A DNA stretch of 64,000 nt, from the NCBI GenBank assembly GCA_934351925.1, contig CAKRJT010000003.1:1-64000 (forward strand). Reading direction: 5' to 3'. Each line of letters begins with the position of its first letter. Within the stretch, counting starts at the first letter, position 1. The notes beneath the pieces are model-generated. The model worked only from the letters and a program-made list of their open reading frames with translations, did no database searches and had not been told where the DNA came from. The translations under genes were made by a program, and so were the position numbers. This stretch comes from an uncultured Lachnospiraceae bacterium. GTDB taxonomy: Bacteria; Bacillota; Clostridia; Lachnospirales; Lachnospiraceae. Shown one piece after another: positions 34,384 to 43,368 of the stretch.

Positions 34384-35698
34384 TACTCTTGTTTTCCTCA
34401 CCTTCAAGCTTTGTAATTTTTACCTTGCGGATTACCCTGTTCTTCGCCTCAAGCACCTTAAAGTGATAGCCCTCATAGTCTACCTCGCCGCTCTCATTGT
34501 CCGACGGCAGCCTGTGAAGCTGTGCTATCATAAAGCCGTTGATGGTCTCGTAGTTTTCCGTGTCAAAGGTAATATTGAGCAGATCCTCAAGGTCGTCCAA
34601 CAGCGTGAGTCCGTCGACCTCGTAGGAATCCTCGGAGGTTCTCTCAATCTGCTTCTCCTCCTCGTCGTACTCGTCCATGATATTACCGACTATCTCCTCA
34701 ATAATGTCCTCCATCGTGATAATTCCCGATGTCTGACCGTACTCGTCCACCACAATGGCAAACTGTATCTTGTTCGCCTGCATCTCCTTAAAAAGTGCGT
34801 CGACATTGCGTGTCTCAGGCACAAAATAAGCCTCTCTCATAAGCTTATTTATATTCTTTATCGCCGGCTCATTGCTCTTGTCGTTCTCGTAGGCAACAAT
34901 AGCATCTCTCAGATGTATCATTCCCACAATATGGTCGATATCCTCATCATAAACCGGATATCTCGAGAAGTTATTGCCCAGCATTATCTTAAATGCCTCG
35001 TCAAGTGAGGTGTTCTGGTCAATTCCGACTATGTTAGAGCGGTGCACCATGACATCATGTGCCTCCTTGTCGCCGAACTCGAAGATGTTATTGATCATCT
35101 TCGCCTCGCCCTCCTCGAGTACACCCTTCTCCTGCCCTTCGTTGACCATCGTGATTATCTCTTCCTCAGTCACATTCTCAAGGTTCTCATGCGGATTTAT
35201 TCCTATGACCCTGAGCACGAGATTGGACAGCTTCGTCACGATAAACGCAGCCGGTGTCAGGATAATTATTAAAAAACCCGCAGGCTTAACCAGCCTATAG
35301 AGCGTCTTTTCCGGAAATTTCATCCCGACACGCTTAGGAACAAGCACCCCGACAACAAGCAGAAGAATTATCACCAACACAGCCACGGCAAGTATTATCC
35401 ACAGAGACTGTGTCCTTATCTCGCGCTCGATAGCTCTCGAGATGGCTCTTAAAATATAGCCGCCGACAGCAATATTACTTATAAAAACCGTTATATCAAG
35501 TGCATTGGACAACACGGCCGGATTGTCGGCAAGTCTCTTTAGCTTTCCCGCCTTCCTGTCATCCTCGTCCTCACATTTTTTTTCAATATAAGAATCATTC
35601 ACATTCTGGAGTGCCGATGAAAACGCATACAGCACTGCATCTATCATTATAAAAGCGAGTAAAAGCAGCCCGCCCAAATAGGGGTGTATATCTCCCAT
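34355..35698 (-). CDS. CNNM/CBS-domain membrane protein (HlyC/CorC family)
   Basis: 447 residues: an N-terminal DUF21/CNNM membrane domain with about four helices (1-190), a CBS pair (about 200-330, including VHRSNIVGIDQNTSLDEAF and YGQTSGIITMEDIIEEIVG), and a C-terminal CorC_HlyC domain. Homologues export or control Mg2+ or Co2+; the older name is haemolysin-related. The function here is not fixed by sequence. It overlaps the M16 peptidase gene. Confidence 0.88.
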   Translation of the reverse strand: MGDIHPYLGGLLLLAFIMIDAVLYAFSSALQNVNDSYIEKKCEDEDDRKAGKLKRLADNPAVLSNALDITVFISNIAVGGYILRAISRAIEREIRTQSLWIILAVAVLVIILLLVVGVLVPKRVGMKFPEKTLYRLVKPAGFLIIILTPAAFIVTKLSNLVLRVIGINPHENLENVTEEEIITMVNEGQEKGVLEEGEAKMINNIFEFGDKEAHDVMVHRSNIVGIDQNTSLDEAFKIMLGNNFSRYPVYDEDIDHIVGMIHLRDAIVAYENDKSNEPAIKNINKLMREAYFVPETRNVDALFKEMQANKIQFAIVVDEYGQTSGIITMEDIIEEIVGNIMDEYDEEEKQIERTSEDSYEVDGLTLLDDLEDLLNITFDTENYETINGFMIAQLHRLPSDNESGEVDYEGYHFKVLEAKNRVIRKVKITKLEGEENKSNDGNTQTDE

Positions 35699-35701
35699 AA
35701 A

Positions 35702-36163
35702 CTAATCATCTTTCCTTTCCTTCAACAAATTAACTATCTCCTCCATCGCCATACAGTAGCCCTCAAGCCCCTTGCCGGCAATCTGCTTCGAGCACTCGGG
35801 AAGTGTCACGGACACATGGCGGAAATCCTCCCTCGAATGTATGTCGGATATATGTACCTCATACTTTGGAAAATCGAGCGGTGCAAGAGCATCTCTTATC
35901 GCATAGCTGTAATGAGTATATGCGCCCGGATTTATCACGATGCCGTCAAGCCGCCCACTCTCATGCTCGAAATAAGCCTCCTGAAGCTTGTCTATTATAG
36001 CGCCTTCATGGTTGCTCTGCCATGCCTCAAGCTCTATTCCGAGCTCATCAGCCTTCTTTTTCAGCAGGTTCACAAGGTACTCGTAGTCCTGTGTCCCATA
36101 TATCTTCCTGTCCCTTATCCCGAGAAAATTGAGGTTAGGTCCGTTAATTACCAGTATTTTCAT
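35702..36163 (-). CDS. aroQ: Type II 3-dehydroquinate dehydratase
   Basis: Third step of the shikimate pathway. 153 residues with the opening MKILVINGPNLNFLG, the active-site loop tyrosine region, NPGAYTHYSYAIRDAL and VHISDIHSREDFRHVS. AAGGA precedes the ATG at 36163; the longer frame from 36205 lies inside aroK. It overlaps aroK by 20 bases. The order aroE-aroK-aroQ forms a compact shikimate block. Confidence 0.95.
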   Translation of the reverse strand: MKILVINGPNLNFLGIRDRKIYGTQDYEYLVNLLKKKADELGIELEAWQSNHEGAIIDKLQEAYFEHESGRLDGIVINPGAYTHYSYAIRDALAPLDFPKYEVHISDIHSREDFRHVSVTLPECSKQIAGKGLEGYCMAMEEIVNLLKERKDD

Positions 36164-36728
36164 AGCGCACAATCCTTTCATACATTTTTTCAAATGAAGT
36201 ATCATCCGTATCTATTATGAGGTCAGCGCGTTTCTCGTATATGCCGGCACGCTTACCCATAAGCTCTTTAATCTTCTCCTCGACATCCCCGCCCGCAAGC
36301 AGCGGTCGGGTCTTATCGTGCGAAAGCCTCCTCACAAGCGTGTCAACCTTAGCCCGAAGGTACACAACCGTACCAAGCCTTCCTAAAAGTTCACCGTTCT
36401 CCTCGCGTATCGGCAGTCCTCCTCCAACGGAAATAACCGTACCGCGTATGCCATCGGCAATCAGCCCTCTGATACACTCTGTCTCCAAATCCCTGAAGTA
36501 GGACTCTCCATGCTCAGCAAAAATCTCATTGACCGTCTTATGCTGTTCCGAGACAATAATATTATCCGTATCTATAAGCTTCTTCGCATGATTTTGCTCA
36601 ATCCACCTGCCAAAGGTCGTCTTGCCACAGCCCATAAAGCCTATAAATATTATGTTTCCCATGTCCGAAGGTGCCCTGCGTTTATGTACGGTGCTCTCGT
36701 CTGCCGTACTCCTATACTTCTCTCCCAT
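36144..36728 (-). CDS. aroK: Shikimate kinase
   Basis: Phosphorylates shikimate. Walker A GFMGCGKTTFG is near residues 30-40, then DTDNII, the shikimate-binding SVGGGLPIREEN and the lid RPLLAGG. About 22 residues precede the usual start MGNIIFIG; the upstream ATG at 36728 has AGGA at correct spacing while the inner ATG at 36662 lacks a site, so the longer 194-residue form is preferred. It begins 3 bases after aroE. Confidence 0.93.
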   Translation of the reverse strand: MGEKYRSTADESTVHKRRAPSDMGNIIFIGFMGCGKTTFGRWIEQNHAKKLIDTDNIIVSEQHKTVNEIFAEHGESYFRDLETECIRGLIADGIRGTVISVGGGLPIREENGELLGRLGTVVYLRAKVDTLVRRLSHDKTRPLLAGGDVEEKIKELMGKRAGIYEKRADLIIDTDDTSFEKMYERIVRYENTGN

Positions 36729-36731
36729 GTG

Positions 36732-37619
36732 CTATTCCTGCCCCATTTCCTTTTTCATAAGTGTGTAAAGTTCCCTGCACAGCTCATCGGAGACTTCTGT
36801 CCCGTTCCACAGCTCGAAAGCTGCAACCCCCTGGTACAGAAGCATCTCAAGCCCGTTATAGGCTCTCGCCCCGTGCTCCCTGCACAGCCTCATAAAATGC
36901 GTCTGTGACGGGTTGAATATAATATCCACGGCAGCCTCCACCATGTCGTAGAAGGACTCGTCCTCTATCGGCGTCCCCAAAACATCCGGATAAAGCCCTT
37001 TGCTCGTGGTCTGTATGACAATATATTTCTTATCCGAACCTCCATATCCCTCCAGCTTACTGTAGCCATCAAGCTGCATGGCTTTCACGCAGTCCCTTTT
37101 GACATACACATTCACGTCATCAGCGAGCTTCTGTGCCTTGTCAACGCTCCTGTTGAGAAGATAGACCTTTGAGGCTCCCGTCGCAGCACACATGAATGTA
37201 ACTGCCCTTGAGGCTCCTCCGGCACCGAGTATTATCACCTCACGTCCGTATATGTCAATGCCATCGCAGGCAAGCTGTCTTTTTATTCCGAGATAGTCTG
37301 TGTTATAGCCCTTATATCCGCCCTCGACACGCACGAGTGTGTTGACTGCACCTATCTTTTTGGCAAGCTCCTCCACCTCCACCAGTGCGCCCATGACCTC
37401 CTGCTTGTGCGGAACAGTCACATTCATACCCTTAATGTTAAGCGCATATGCACCCTTCACGGCGGTTTCCACCTCACCGCTCTCGACCCGGAAGGTCACA
37501 TACGCAAGATTAATTCCGAGTCTCTCTGCCAAAGTATTGTGGATAAACGGAGAAATCGAGTGTCCGACTGGATTTCCCATAAGACCACATAGCGCCGTCT
37601 TTGCATCAATCCTTCCCAT
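36732..37619 (-). CDS. aroE: Shikimate dehydrogenase
   Basis: Reduces 3-dehydroshikimate with NADPH. Substrate-binding GNPVGHSISPFIHN is near residue 15, catalytic NVTVPHKQEVM near 67 and the nucleotide loop GAGGASRAV near 135. 295 residues from the ATG at 37619, which overlaps the YqeG gene by 14 bases; AGGAGG lies 13 bases upstream, a longer spacing than usual. Confidence 0.94.
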   Translation of the reverse strand: MGRIDAKTALCGLMGNPVGHSISPFIHNTLAERLGINLAYVTFRVESGEVETAVKGAYALNIKGMNVTVPHKQEVMGALVEVEELAKKIGAVNTLVRVEGGYKGYNTDYLGIKRQLACDGIDIYGREVIILGAGGASRAVTFMCAATGASKVYLLNRSVDKAQKLADDVNVYVKRDCVKAMQLDGYSKLEGYGGSDKKYIVIQTTSKGLYPDVLGTPIEDESFYDMVEAAVDIIFNPSQTHFMRLCREHGARAYNGLEMLLYQGVAAFELWNGTEVSDELCRELYTLMKKEMGQE

Positions 37620-38118
37620 GCTTCTTCTTATACCTCCTGTAAAAAATAAGCACAACCCATTCCAATCTTCTTTTCAGAATAATCTGTATCTCTTCCTTAG
37701 GGTGGATTGGCTTTACAAGTATGCTGTGTATCCCCGCCCTGTTAGCTCCCCAGACATCGGTAAAAAGCTGGTCGCCGACAAACAGCGTGTTGTCTTTCGT
37801 CGAACCGCATATCTGCATCGCTTTAATGTAGCCATCCGGCGACGGTTTTCCCGCCTTGTAGAGATACCTCGACCCAACCTGATTTGCAAACGAAGCCACA
37901 CGCGGCTCCTTATTGTTCGATATGAGACAGGTCTCATAGCCTAAGTCATGCAGCTCCTTAAAAAAAGCTGTCACCCGCGGTGTCGCAGGTGCGCCGTGCT
38001 CAACAAGCGTGTTGTCTATATCAAAGAGGACAGCCCTATAGCCTCTTTCACGAAAGGCCTTAAAGTCAATATCATATATGCTGTCCATATCCTCTGATGG
38101 AAATAATCTTCTAAACAT
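37606..38118 (-). CDS. YqeG-family HAD (IIIA) phosphatase
   Basis: 170-residue HAD-superfamily hydrolase with FDIDNTLV (motif I), SNNKE (motif II) and VGDQLFTDVWGANRAG (motif III). In many Firmicutes YqeG lies directly upstream of aroE or yqeH, as here. Related proteins dephosphorylate phosphatidylglycerophosphate, but the substrate here is not proven. AGGAGG lies 4 bases before the ATG. Confidence 0.92.
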   Translation of the reverse strand: MFRRLFPSEDMDSIYDIDFKAFRERGYRAVLFDIDNTLVEHGAPATPRVTAFFKELHDLGYETCLISNNKEPRVASFANQVGSRYLYKAGKPSPDGYIKAMQICGSTKDNTLFVGDQLFTDVWGANRAGIHSILVKPIHPKEEIQIILKRRLEWVVLIFYRRYKKKHGKD

Positions 38119-38126
38119 CCTGCCTC

Positions 38127-38576
38127 CTATTTCAACATTTTTTTGAGCTCGTCCATAAATGTATTAACATCCTTGAACTCTCTGTACACGGAGGCAAATC
38201 GCACATATGCAACCGCATCGACGTCCTTTAGCTTGTCCATGACAAGTTCCCCAATAGTGCTTGTCGACACCTCCCGAAGCTCCATATTAAAAATTGAATT
38301 TTCTATATCATCCACAATCTTTGTAATCTCCTCCGCGGAGACAGGTCTTTTATGGCAGGATTGTAATATGCCGTTTAGCAGTTTCTCCCTGGAATACGGC
38401 TCTCTGTTATTATCCTTCTTTACAACCACAAGCGGCATCGTCTCAACTTTCTCATAGGTAGTAAATCTCTTGTCGCACACATCACACTGCCTTCTCCTTC
38501 TTATGGAAAATGCGTCATCGGCAGGTCTTGAATCTATTACCCTGGTATTCTCAGCATTGCAAAACGGACACTTCAT
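38127..38576 (-). CDS. nrdR: NrdR, transcriptional repressor of ribonucleotide reductase
   Basis: 149 residues with a zinc ribbon (CPFC at 3-6 and CDVCDKRF near 31-38) followed by an ATP-cone. It represses nrd genes when dATP is high by binding NrdR boxes. No nrd gene is in the window. AGGAGG precedes the ATG. It is part of the ylmC-nrdR-yqeG run. Confidence 0.96.
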   Translation of the reverse strand: MKCPFCNAENTRVIDSRPADDAFSIRRRRQCDVCDKRFTTYEKVETMPLVVVKKDNNREPYSREKLLNGILQSCHKRPVSAEEITKIVDDIENSIFNMELREVSTSTIGELVMDKLKDVDAVAYVRFASVYREFKDVNTFMDELKKMLK

Positions 38577-38588
38577 TAATCTCGCCTC

Positions 38589-38846
38589 CTACAGTTTAAC
38601 TATTATTTTTTCCGGGCACACATTCACAAGAATGACATCCGGTCCCACATTTACAATACACTCAAACGGTATAACATACTCACAGTCCGCCCCGAAAAAG
38701 CAGAACAGCTTTGGCGGTCCGGGTACGATTATCGCCTTGATACAGCCCGAGCACAGGTCGAACTCTACATCCTGCACATACCCTAATATCTTACAGTCGG
38801 CAGAATTTATCACCTGTTTTTCCCTCAGATTACATATTCTCATCAT
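38589..38846 (-). CDS. YlmC/YmxH-family PRC-barrel protein
   Basis: 85-residue PRC-barrel-like protein of the YlmC/YmxH group found in spore-forming Firmicutes. It opens MRICNLREKQVIN and contains LGYVQDVEFDLCSG and KLFCFFG, which are typical. Function unresolved; some members are linked to sporulation. It overlaps the VanZ-like gene by 17 bases. Either of two adjacent ATGs (38846, 38843) may be used. Confidence 0.87.
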   Translation of the reverse strand: MMRICNLREKQVINSADCKILGYVQDVEFDLCSGCIKAIIVPGPPKLFCFFGADCEYVIPFECIVNVGPDVILVNVCPEKIIVKL

Positions 38847-39396
38847 TCATTCCCCGCGCAGAACGTCTCGCTTTATTATATGCCGCCCTGCCGCGAATGT
38901 ACCTTGCAATAATTATTATAAATACAGCACATAAACCTCCTGCCGTGTCTATCAGAACGTCCCTGAAGCTGCAGCAGCGGTCAGGCACAAAGTATTGATG
39001 GAGCTCATCCGTCCCGGCGTATCCGAATACCATGACCACAGGCAGAAAATACCTTAATCTGAATATTCTTCTGAGCCTGAGGTCAGCATCAAGCATATCC
39101 AGTATGCTCCCGAAGTTCACACTTACCGCCATATATAGCAGCAGCCCCAGCACAAAATACTCCGTAAAGTGTGCCGTCTTTCTAACCATGAATGATATGC
39201 CCGACGAGAAATTCATTTTCTCCATATCCGACATGTCAAGTGCAAATGTCTTATCAACAACCGATGCAACTATATACGATATCCTTCCGCTCTGCAGCGA
39301 TGACCTGTCACCGTTATTCGATGAAAACCAGAATATAACCGCCATCCACAGCAGCACGGGAATGAAATACAACGGTCTTTTTTTCTTTATCCCCAT
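38830..39396 (-). CDS. VanZ-like membrane protein
   Basis: 188-residue protein with four or five hydrophobic helices and the VanZ family pattern: SSNNGDRSS after helix 1, KTAHFTEYFVLG, then TDELHQYFVPDRCCSFRDVLIDTAGG. VanZ itself gives low-level teicoplanin resistance, but most homologues have no known role. AGGAG lies 8 bases before the ATG. It heads the run ending in the M16 peptidase gene; no promoter is clear in the 40 bases after LCP1, so it may be reached by read-through. Confidence 0.87.
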   Translation of the reverse strand: MGIKKKRPLYFIPVLLWMAVIFWFSSNNGDRSSLQSGRISYIVASVVDKTFALDMSDMEKMNFSSGISFMVRKTAHFTEYFVLGLLLYMAVSVNFGSILDMLDADLRLRRIFRLRYFLPVVMVFGYAGTDELHQYFVPDRCCSFRDVLIDTAGGLCAVFIIIIARYIRGRAAYNKARRSARGMNDENM

Positions 39397-39436
39397 CTGA
39401 CCTGCTCCTCATCACCATATTGTGGCCTGCGCCTTA

Positions 39437-40561
39437 TTATTTCTCTGTCACAGGCTCAACATCGGTATATATGTAATTGTACAGCTTCTTCATGTAATAG
39501 CTGAAGTCAATCGCCACTACATCATCGCCATCTATCGTCATATACTTGAAATCCTCATCAGGTATATGCCATGAAACCACCTCGTACTTGGACATTTCAG
39601 GAAGCATTGTGATAAGCTCCATACACTCATCAGTTGTGAGATTGGTCGTAATCTGTGGAATAATATTGTCGAGAAGTTTCACAAGCGTGGAAACATCCAT
39701 CGTCTTAATCTTGTCAAAAATATTCTGGACAACCCTTCTCTGCCTGTCGGTTCTCGTAAAGTCGCCGTTGCCTACATATCTGAAACGCGCATACGCAAGA
39801 GCCTGCTTGCCGTTTAGATGCTGAAATGAACCATCAGCGTGATCTACATAATCTGAGTCCTCACGCTCTGGAGGTTCCACCATGAGATTGCTTGCATGTA
39901 TATACTGGTTAAACCAGTAAAGCTCCTCCTCATATACCTGAACATCAAGACCGCCAAGAATATCTATGGCCTCAATAAATGACAGAAAATCAACTGCAAC
40001 GTATTTGTCCACGGAAATTCCGTAATTGTACTGAAGAGTCTGAAACAGTAACTCAATTCCCCCAAACGCATATGCGGCATTGAGTTTGTGGAACTCGTTC
40101 TTTATAGGCAGCTTCACATATGTATCTCTGAGAAATGATGTCGCCACAATTCTCTTTGTCTCCTTATTAATTGACACAAGAATCATAGTATCAGAACGTC
40201 CGACAGTCTCCTTCGGTCTGACATCGGAGCCCACAAGGAGAATATTGTACACATCCGACACGAGCTGCTCATCGGCCTGTGTGGTATTCTCCGCCTGACT
40301 CTCCACATTGTTCTTGTACGATTCTACCTCTTTCTTGTCCGAGTCAGTCGACGCCTGTGTCGATGACGGGTTCAGCACATCCTCAAGAAATGAAGGTGTC
40401 TCATCTAATATCGTAAAATCCTCTCTTGTAGGAACATAATTTCTCTTGTTAATATAATGTAAAAGAATAAGGTAACAGCTTATTCCAAACACAGCCACTG
40501 CCGCTACAATACAGCCGGCAACAATACCTATAATCTTTCCTACCGATTTCTTCTTTTCCAT
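39437..40561 (-). CDS. LytR-CpsA-Psr (LCP) family glycopolymer transferase, copy 1
   Basis: 374 residues: a cytoplasmic basic N-terminus, one transmembrane helix (about 10-32) and an extracellular LCP domain with TMILVSINKETKRIVATSFLRDT and the arginine-rich RTDRQRRVVQNIFDKI. LCP enzymes transfer lipid-linked polymers to peptidoglycan, and this one is at the end of a polysaccharide locus. GAGG precedes the ATG. A perfect 8-bp inverted repeat TGATACCG/CGGTATCA (40599-40624) lies about 40 bases upstream. Confidence 0.9.
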   Translation of the reverse strand: MEKKKSVGKIIGIVAGCIVAAVAVFGISCYLILLHYINKRNYVPTREDFTILDETPSFLEDVLNPSSTQASTDSDKKEVESYKNNVESQAENTTQADEQLVSDVYNILLVGSDVRPKETVGRSDTMILVSINKETKRIVATSFLRDTYVKLPIKNEFHKLNAAYAFGGIELLFQTLQYNYGISVDKYVAVDFLSFIEAIDILGGLDVQVYEEELYWFNQYIHASNLMVEPPEREDSDYVDHADGSFQHLNGKQALAYARFRYVGNGDFTRTDRQRRVVQNIFDKIKTMDVSTLVKLLDNIIPQITTNLTTDECMELITMLPEMSKYEVVSWHIPDEDFKYMTIDGDDVVAIDFSYYMKKLYNYIYTDVEPVTEK

Positions 40562-40677
40562 TTTCCTCTTAATCCTTCCGTTATTTTTTTCCCCTGAATG
40601 ATACCGAAATTTCCACCGGTATCATAGAGGCCAAGATACCTTTTGACCTCAGCATCGTAATATTTTATTATGGCAAA

Positions 40678-40706
40678 AGAGTGATTACAGATGCTGTAAT
40701 CACTCT
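40678..40706 (-). terminator. Hairpin, probable terminator after LCP copy 2
   Basis: A 13-bp perfect stem, AGAGTGATTACAG with CTGTAATCACTCT, has a 3-base loop. On the minus strand only TTTT follows, so termination may be partial. It lies about 17 bases after the LCP2 stop and separates the two LCP genes. Confidence 0.65.
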
Positions 40707-40722
40707 ATTATTAATCAGCCTG

Positions 40723-41847
40723 TTATTCTGTTGCAAATATGATGTCCTGAAGTTTCTCATTCGTCGCCTCATAATCCGGAAGAAGATTTCCGTTCACGGA
40801 CTCATACATATTGTCGAATGGGACTCTGAACTGTTCAAGATCATATCCTAAATAGGTCACCGCATCTGCAACCATACCAAGTATCTCGCTCTCTGACATA
40901 TTAGTGTAAACCTTCGGCAGAATAGCATTTGCAAGGTCATTAAGCTGTGTAACGCTCATCTTCTTGGCCTTAATAATAATCTGTTCAATAACAGCTCTCT
41001 GTCTGCTTGTCCTGTTGAAATCAGAGCCGGACGTCTGCCTCTCTCTTGAATATCCAACAGCCTGCACACCGTTAAGGATGAGACTTCCGCCTCCGCTTAA
41101 AACATTGGCAGTCTCCCAATCCGTTATTCCTCTGTCAAAATCCATATCCCTGATATAATTGTTGGCAGCCTCAGCCTCAGCATCCGTAAGCGTCATTGGT
41201 ATTCCTCCAAGAATATCAATAATATCTATGAGACTATAGAAATCCACAAGAATATAGTCATCAACCTTAATCTTGAAATTACCCTCTATTATGTCGAGAA
41301 GGAACTCAGGACCTCCCACAGCATTAGCCCTGTTAATCTTGTCATATCCGTCCTTGAGGCTTGGATTCTTAGCCGTCATCGACTCTGGATACTGTATATA
41401 TGCTGCAGTATCTCTCATAATTGATGTGAGATATACCTTCTTTGTCTTTGAATTAAAAGATACAAGCATTATCGCATCAGAATTACCCGGATTGTAAAGT
41501 ACATTCTCAAAATGTCTGTTATCGACGCCTATGAGCACTATGTTCTTGACATAGTCTCTCTCTTCACCTTCTCCGTTGCCAAAGTTCTCTGCTCCCGAGC
41601 TGTTAATCTCATCCGGCATTGTCGTTTCACTGATAATATTGCCATCCTCGCCCGTCTGTATCTCACCTGCACTCGAGGTAATATTGTTCCAGTCGTCTCT
41701 GTCAACCTTGTTAATCTTTCCTATGTAGCTCTTTACAAGCAGATACATACATAAAACAATTATAAGTATAATTGCCAGTATGGAACATATAACTATAAGC
41801 GCCACATTCCCTTTGTTTGTTTTTCTTTTCTTTTTGTTTGCAGCCAT
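40723..41847 (-). CDS. LytR-CpsA-Psr (LCP) family glycopolymer transferase, copy 2
   Basis: 374-residue paralogue of copy 1 with one transmembrane helix (about 14-38) and an LCP domain including IMLVSFNSKTKKVYLTSIMRDT and SDFNRTSRQRAVIEQI. It is divergent enough from copy 1 to be an old duplication, so the two may act on different polymers. It follows the initiating sugar transferase by 24 bases and is probably co-transcribed with it. Confidence 0.9.
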   Translation of the reverse strand: MAANKKKRKTNKGNVALIVICSILAIILIIVLCMYLLVKSYIGKINKVDRDDWNNITSSAGEIQTGEDGNIISETTMPDEINSSGAENFGNGEGEERDYVKNIVLIGVDNRHFENVLYNPGNSDAIMLVSFNSKTKKVYLTSIMRDTAAYIQYPESMTAKNPSLKDGYDKINRANAVGGPEFLLDIIEGNFKIKVDDYILVDFYSLIDIIDILGGIPMTLTDAEAEAANNYIRDMDFDRGITDWETANVLSGGGSLILNGVQAVGYSRERQTSGSDFNRTSRQRAVIEQIIIKAKKMSVTQLNDLANAILPKVYTNMSESEILGMVADAVTYLGYDLEQFRVPFDNMYESVNGNLLPDYEATNEKLQDIIFATE

Positions 41848-41871
41848 CTTACCCTTATTTTCCTCTCTTTA

Positions 41872-43296
41872 TTATCTTGAACCGTCCTTCTTGAAAACAA
41901 CCAGAACAGTCTTTAACAGTATCTTAATGTCCAGTGAAATCGACCAGTTGTCAATATATTCAAGGTCAAGTTTCACGACGTCCTCAAAGTCCTCAATGTT
42001 GCTTCTTCCGCTAACCTGCCATAAACCCGTAATTCCAGGCTTGATACTCAGCCTCCGCTTGTGATATCCTGCATACTGCATAAATTCATCCACCGTAGGC
42101 GGCCGTGTTCCGACCAGACTCATATCGCCTTTTAAAACATTAAAAAACTGTGGCAGCTCATCTATACTCGTAGCTCTTATGAACTTGCCTACCTTGGTAA
42201 TACGCGGGTCATCAGTCATTTTAAACATCAGCCCCTTCATCTCATTCTGTTCCATCAGTGCTTTCTTGCGCTCCTCCGCATCCTTATACATGGAGCGGAA
42301 CTTATACATATAGAAATATCTTCCGTTCTTTCCGACTCGTTTCTGCTTAAAGAAGAGCGGTCCCGGAGATTCTATCAGAATTGCCGGAGCAACGAATATC
42401 GTGACAATGCCTGTTAAAATCAATCCTATTATCGCACCTGCAATGTCCATTGCCCTCTTCACAAGCATCTTATTCTGCTCAAATGTCTTAGCACAGAAGG
42501 ATATAACAGGGAAAGAACCGTACATCGCAACCTGCTTGTCAAAGCCTTCAAAATTCTCAAGCACATTGATATTCAGGTAAACAGTAATTCCCATTCTCTC
42601 AAATTCCATTATAAAATCCTTGAGTGAATCGCCCGTTACATAGGATACATTGATATACACCTCATCAACTATATTTATCTTGGCATACTCAAGTGCATCC
42701 TCATAGGCCGCCACCACAGGTATTCCTGATATCTCCTGTCCCTTCATGTCATTGTCAATTATGGCAATTCCCTTAATTCGCCTTGTAAACTGCTCATCAC
42801 TGTTTCTAAGCTGTCTTATAACGCCCTCTGCCCTGTCTGTCGTGGTAACTATATATACATGTGTGACGTTCTTCTTTCTTTCAAACCACAGTCTAAGATA
42901 CAGCTTGTAAAGACAGTGGCTGGCATACATGATGAGTACATTCATTCCAAGGGCACCAAACAGTCCTCGTCTTGCCATCGATGCGGTCGCCCTGCTTCCA
43001 AAAAGCAGCAGAAGAATAACCATTGCAAAGAGAAGGTTCATCTTTATAACATAGAATAACTCTTCAAGATAACCTCTCTTAAGAAAATCCTGATTCTGGT
43101 TAAAAAATATAAATACAATAGAGTAAGCTAAGAAGATTGGTCCTAATAAATCCAAGATAACCTCATAGCTCATGTATATTTGCTTATCAAAAAAATGCAG
43201 ATTTAGGAAATCAATACTAAAAAAACATATCAGCAGACTGATTAAATCAATCAGAAGCAATACCATACTGATTCCATTGTGCTTGCTACGATTCAT
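41872..43296 (-). CDS. Initiating polyprenyl-phosphate hexose-1-phosphate transferase
   Basis: 474-residue PNPT-family enzyme that places the first sugar phosphate on undecaprenyl phosphate. Four N-terminal helices, a middle Rossmann-like part (TTTDRAEGVIRQLRN), a further helix near 275 and a C-terminal catalytic domain with KQKRVGKNGRYFYMYKFRSM and SIDELPQFFNVLKGDMSLVG then RPGITGLWQVSGR-like text (KPGITGLWQVSGR). Sugar not deducible. It has its own promoter (43340-43368) inside the end of the upstream glycosyltransferase. Confidence 0.93.
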   Translation of the reverse strand: MNRSKHNGISMVLLLIDLISLLICFFSIDFLNLHFFDKQIYMSYEVILDLLGPIFLAYSIVFIFFNQNQDFLKRGYLEELFYVIKMNLLFAMVILLLLFGSRATASMARRGLFGALGMNVLIMYASHCLYKLYLRLWFERKKNVTHVYIVTTTDRAEGVIRQLRNSDEQFTRRIKGIAIIDNDMKGQEISGIPVVAAYEDALEYAKINIVDEVYINVSYVTGDSLKDFIMEFERMGITVYLNINVLENFEGFDKQVAMYGSFPVISFCAKTFEQNKMLVKRAMDIAGAIIGLILTGIVTIFVAPAILIESPGPLFFKQKRVGKNGRYFYMYKFRSMYKDAEERKKALMEQNEMKGLMFKMTDDPRITKVGKFIRATSIDELPQFFNVLKGDMSLVGTRPPTVDEFMQYAGYHKRRLSIKPGITGLWQVSGRSNIEDFEDVVKLDLEYIDNWSISLDIKILLKTVLVVFKKDGSR

Positions 43297-43339
43297 AATT
43301 TCTACGACCTGTCTATCAATTAATAATACACTGCTGTCT

Positions 43340-43368
43340 ATTTTACAACATTTTTCTCAATACTTCAA
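43340..43368 (-). promoter_or_regulatory. Promoter of the sugar transferase-LCP2 unit
   Basis: Minus strand -35 TTGAAG (43363-43368), 17-base spacer, -10 TAAAAT (43340-43345), overlapping the 3' end of the upstream glycosyltransferase gene. Confidence 0.6.

Noticed and set aside
40599..40624. 8-bp inverted repeat upstream of LCP copy 1 as terminator or operator
   Set aside because: Short stem, no T-run and no known motif; noted in the LCP1 entry only.
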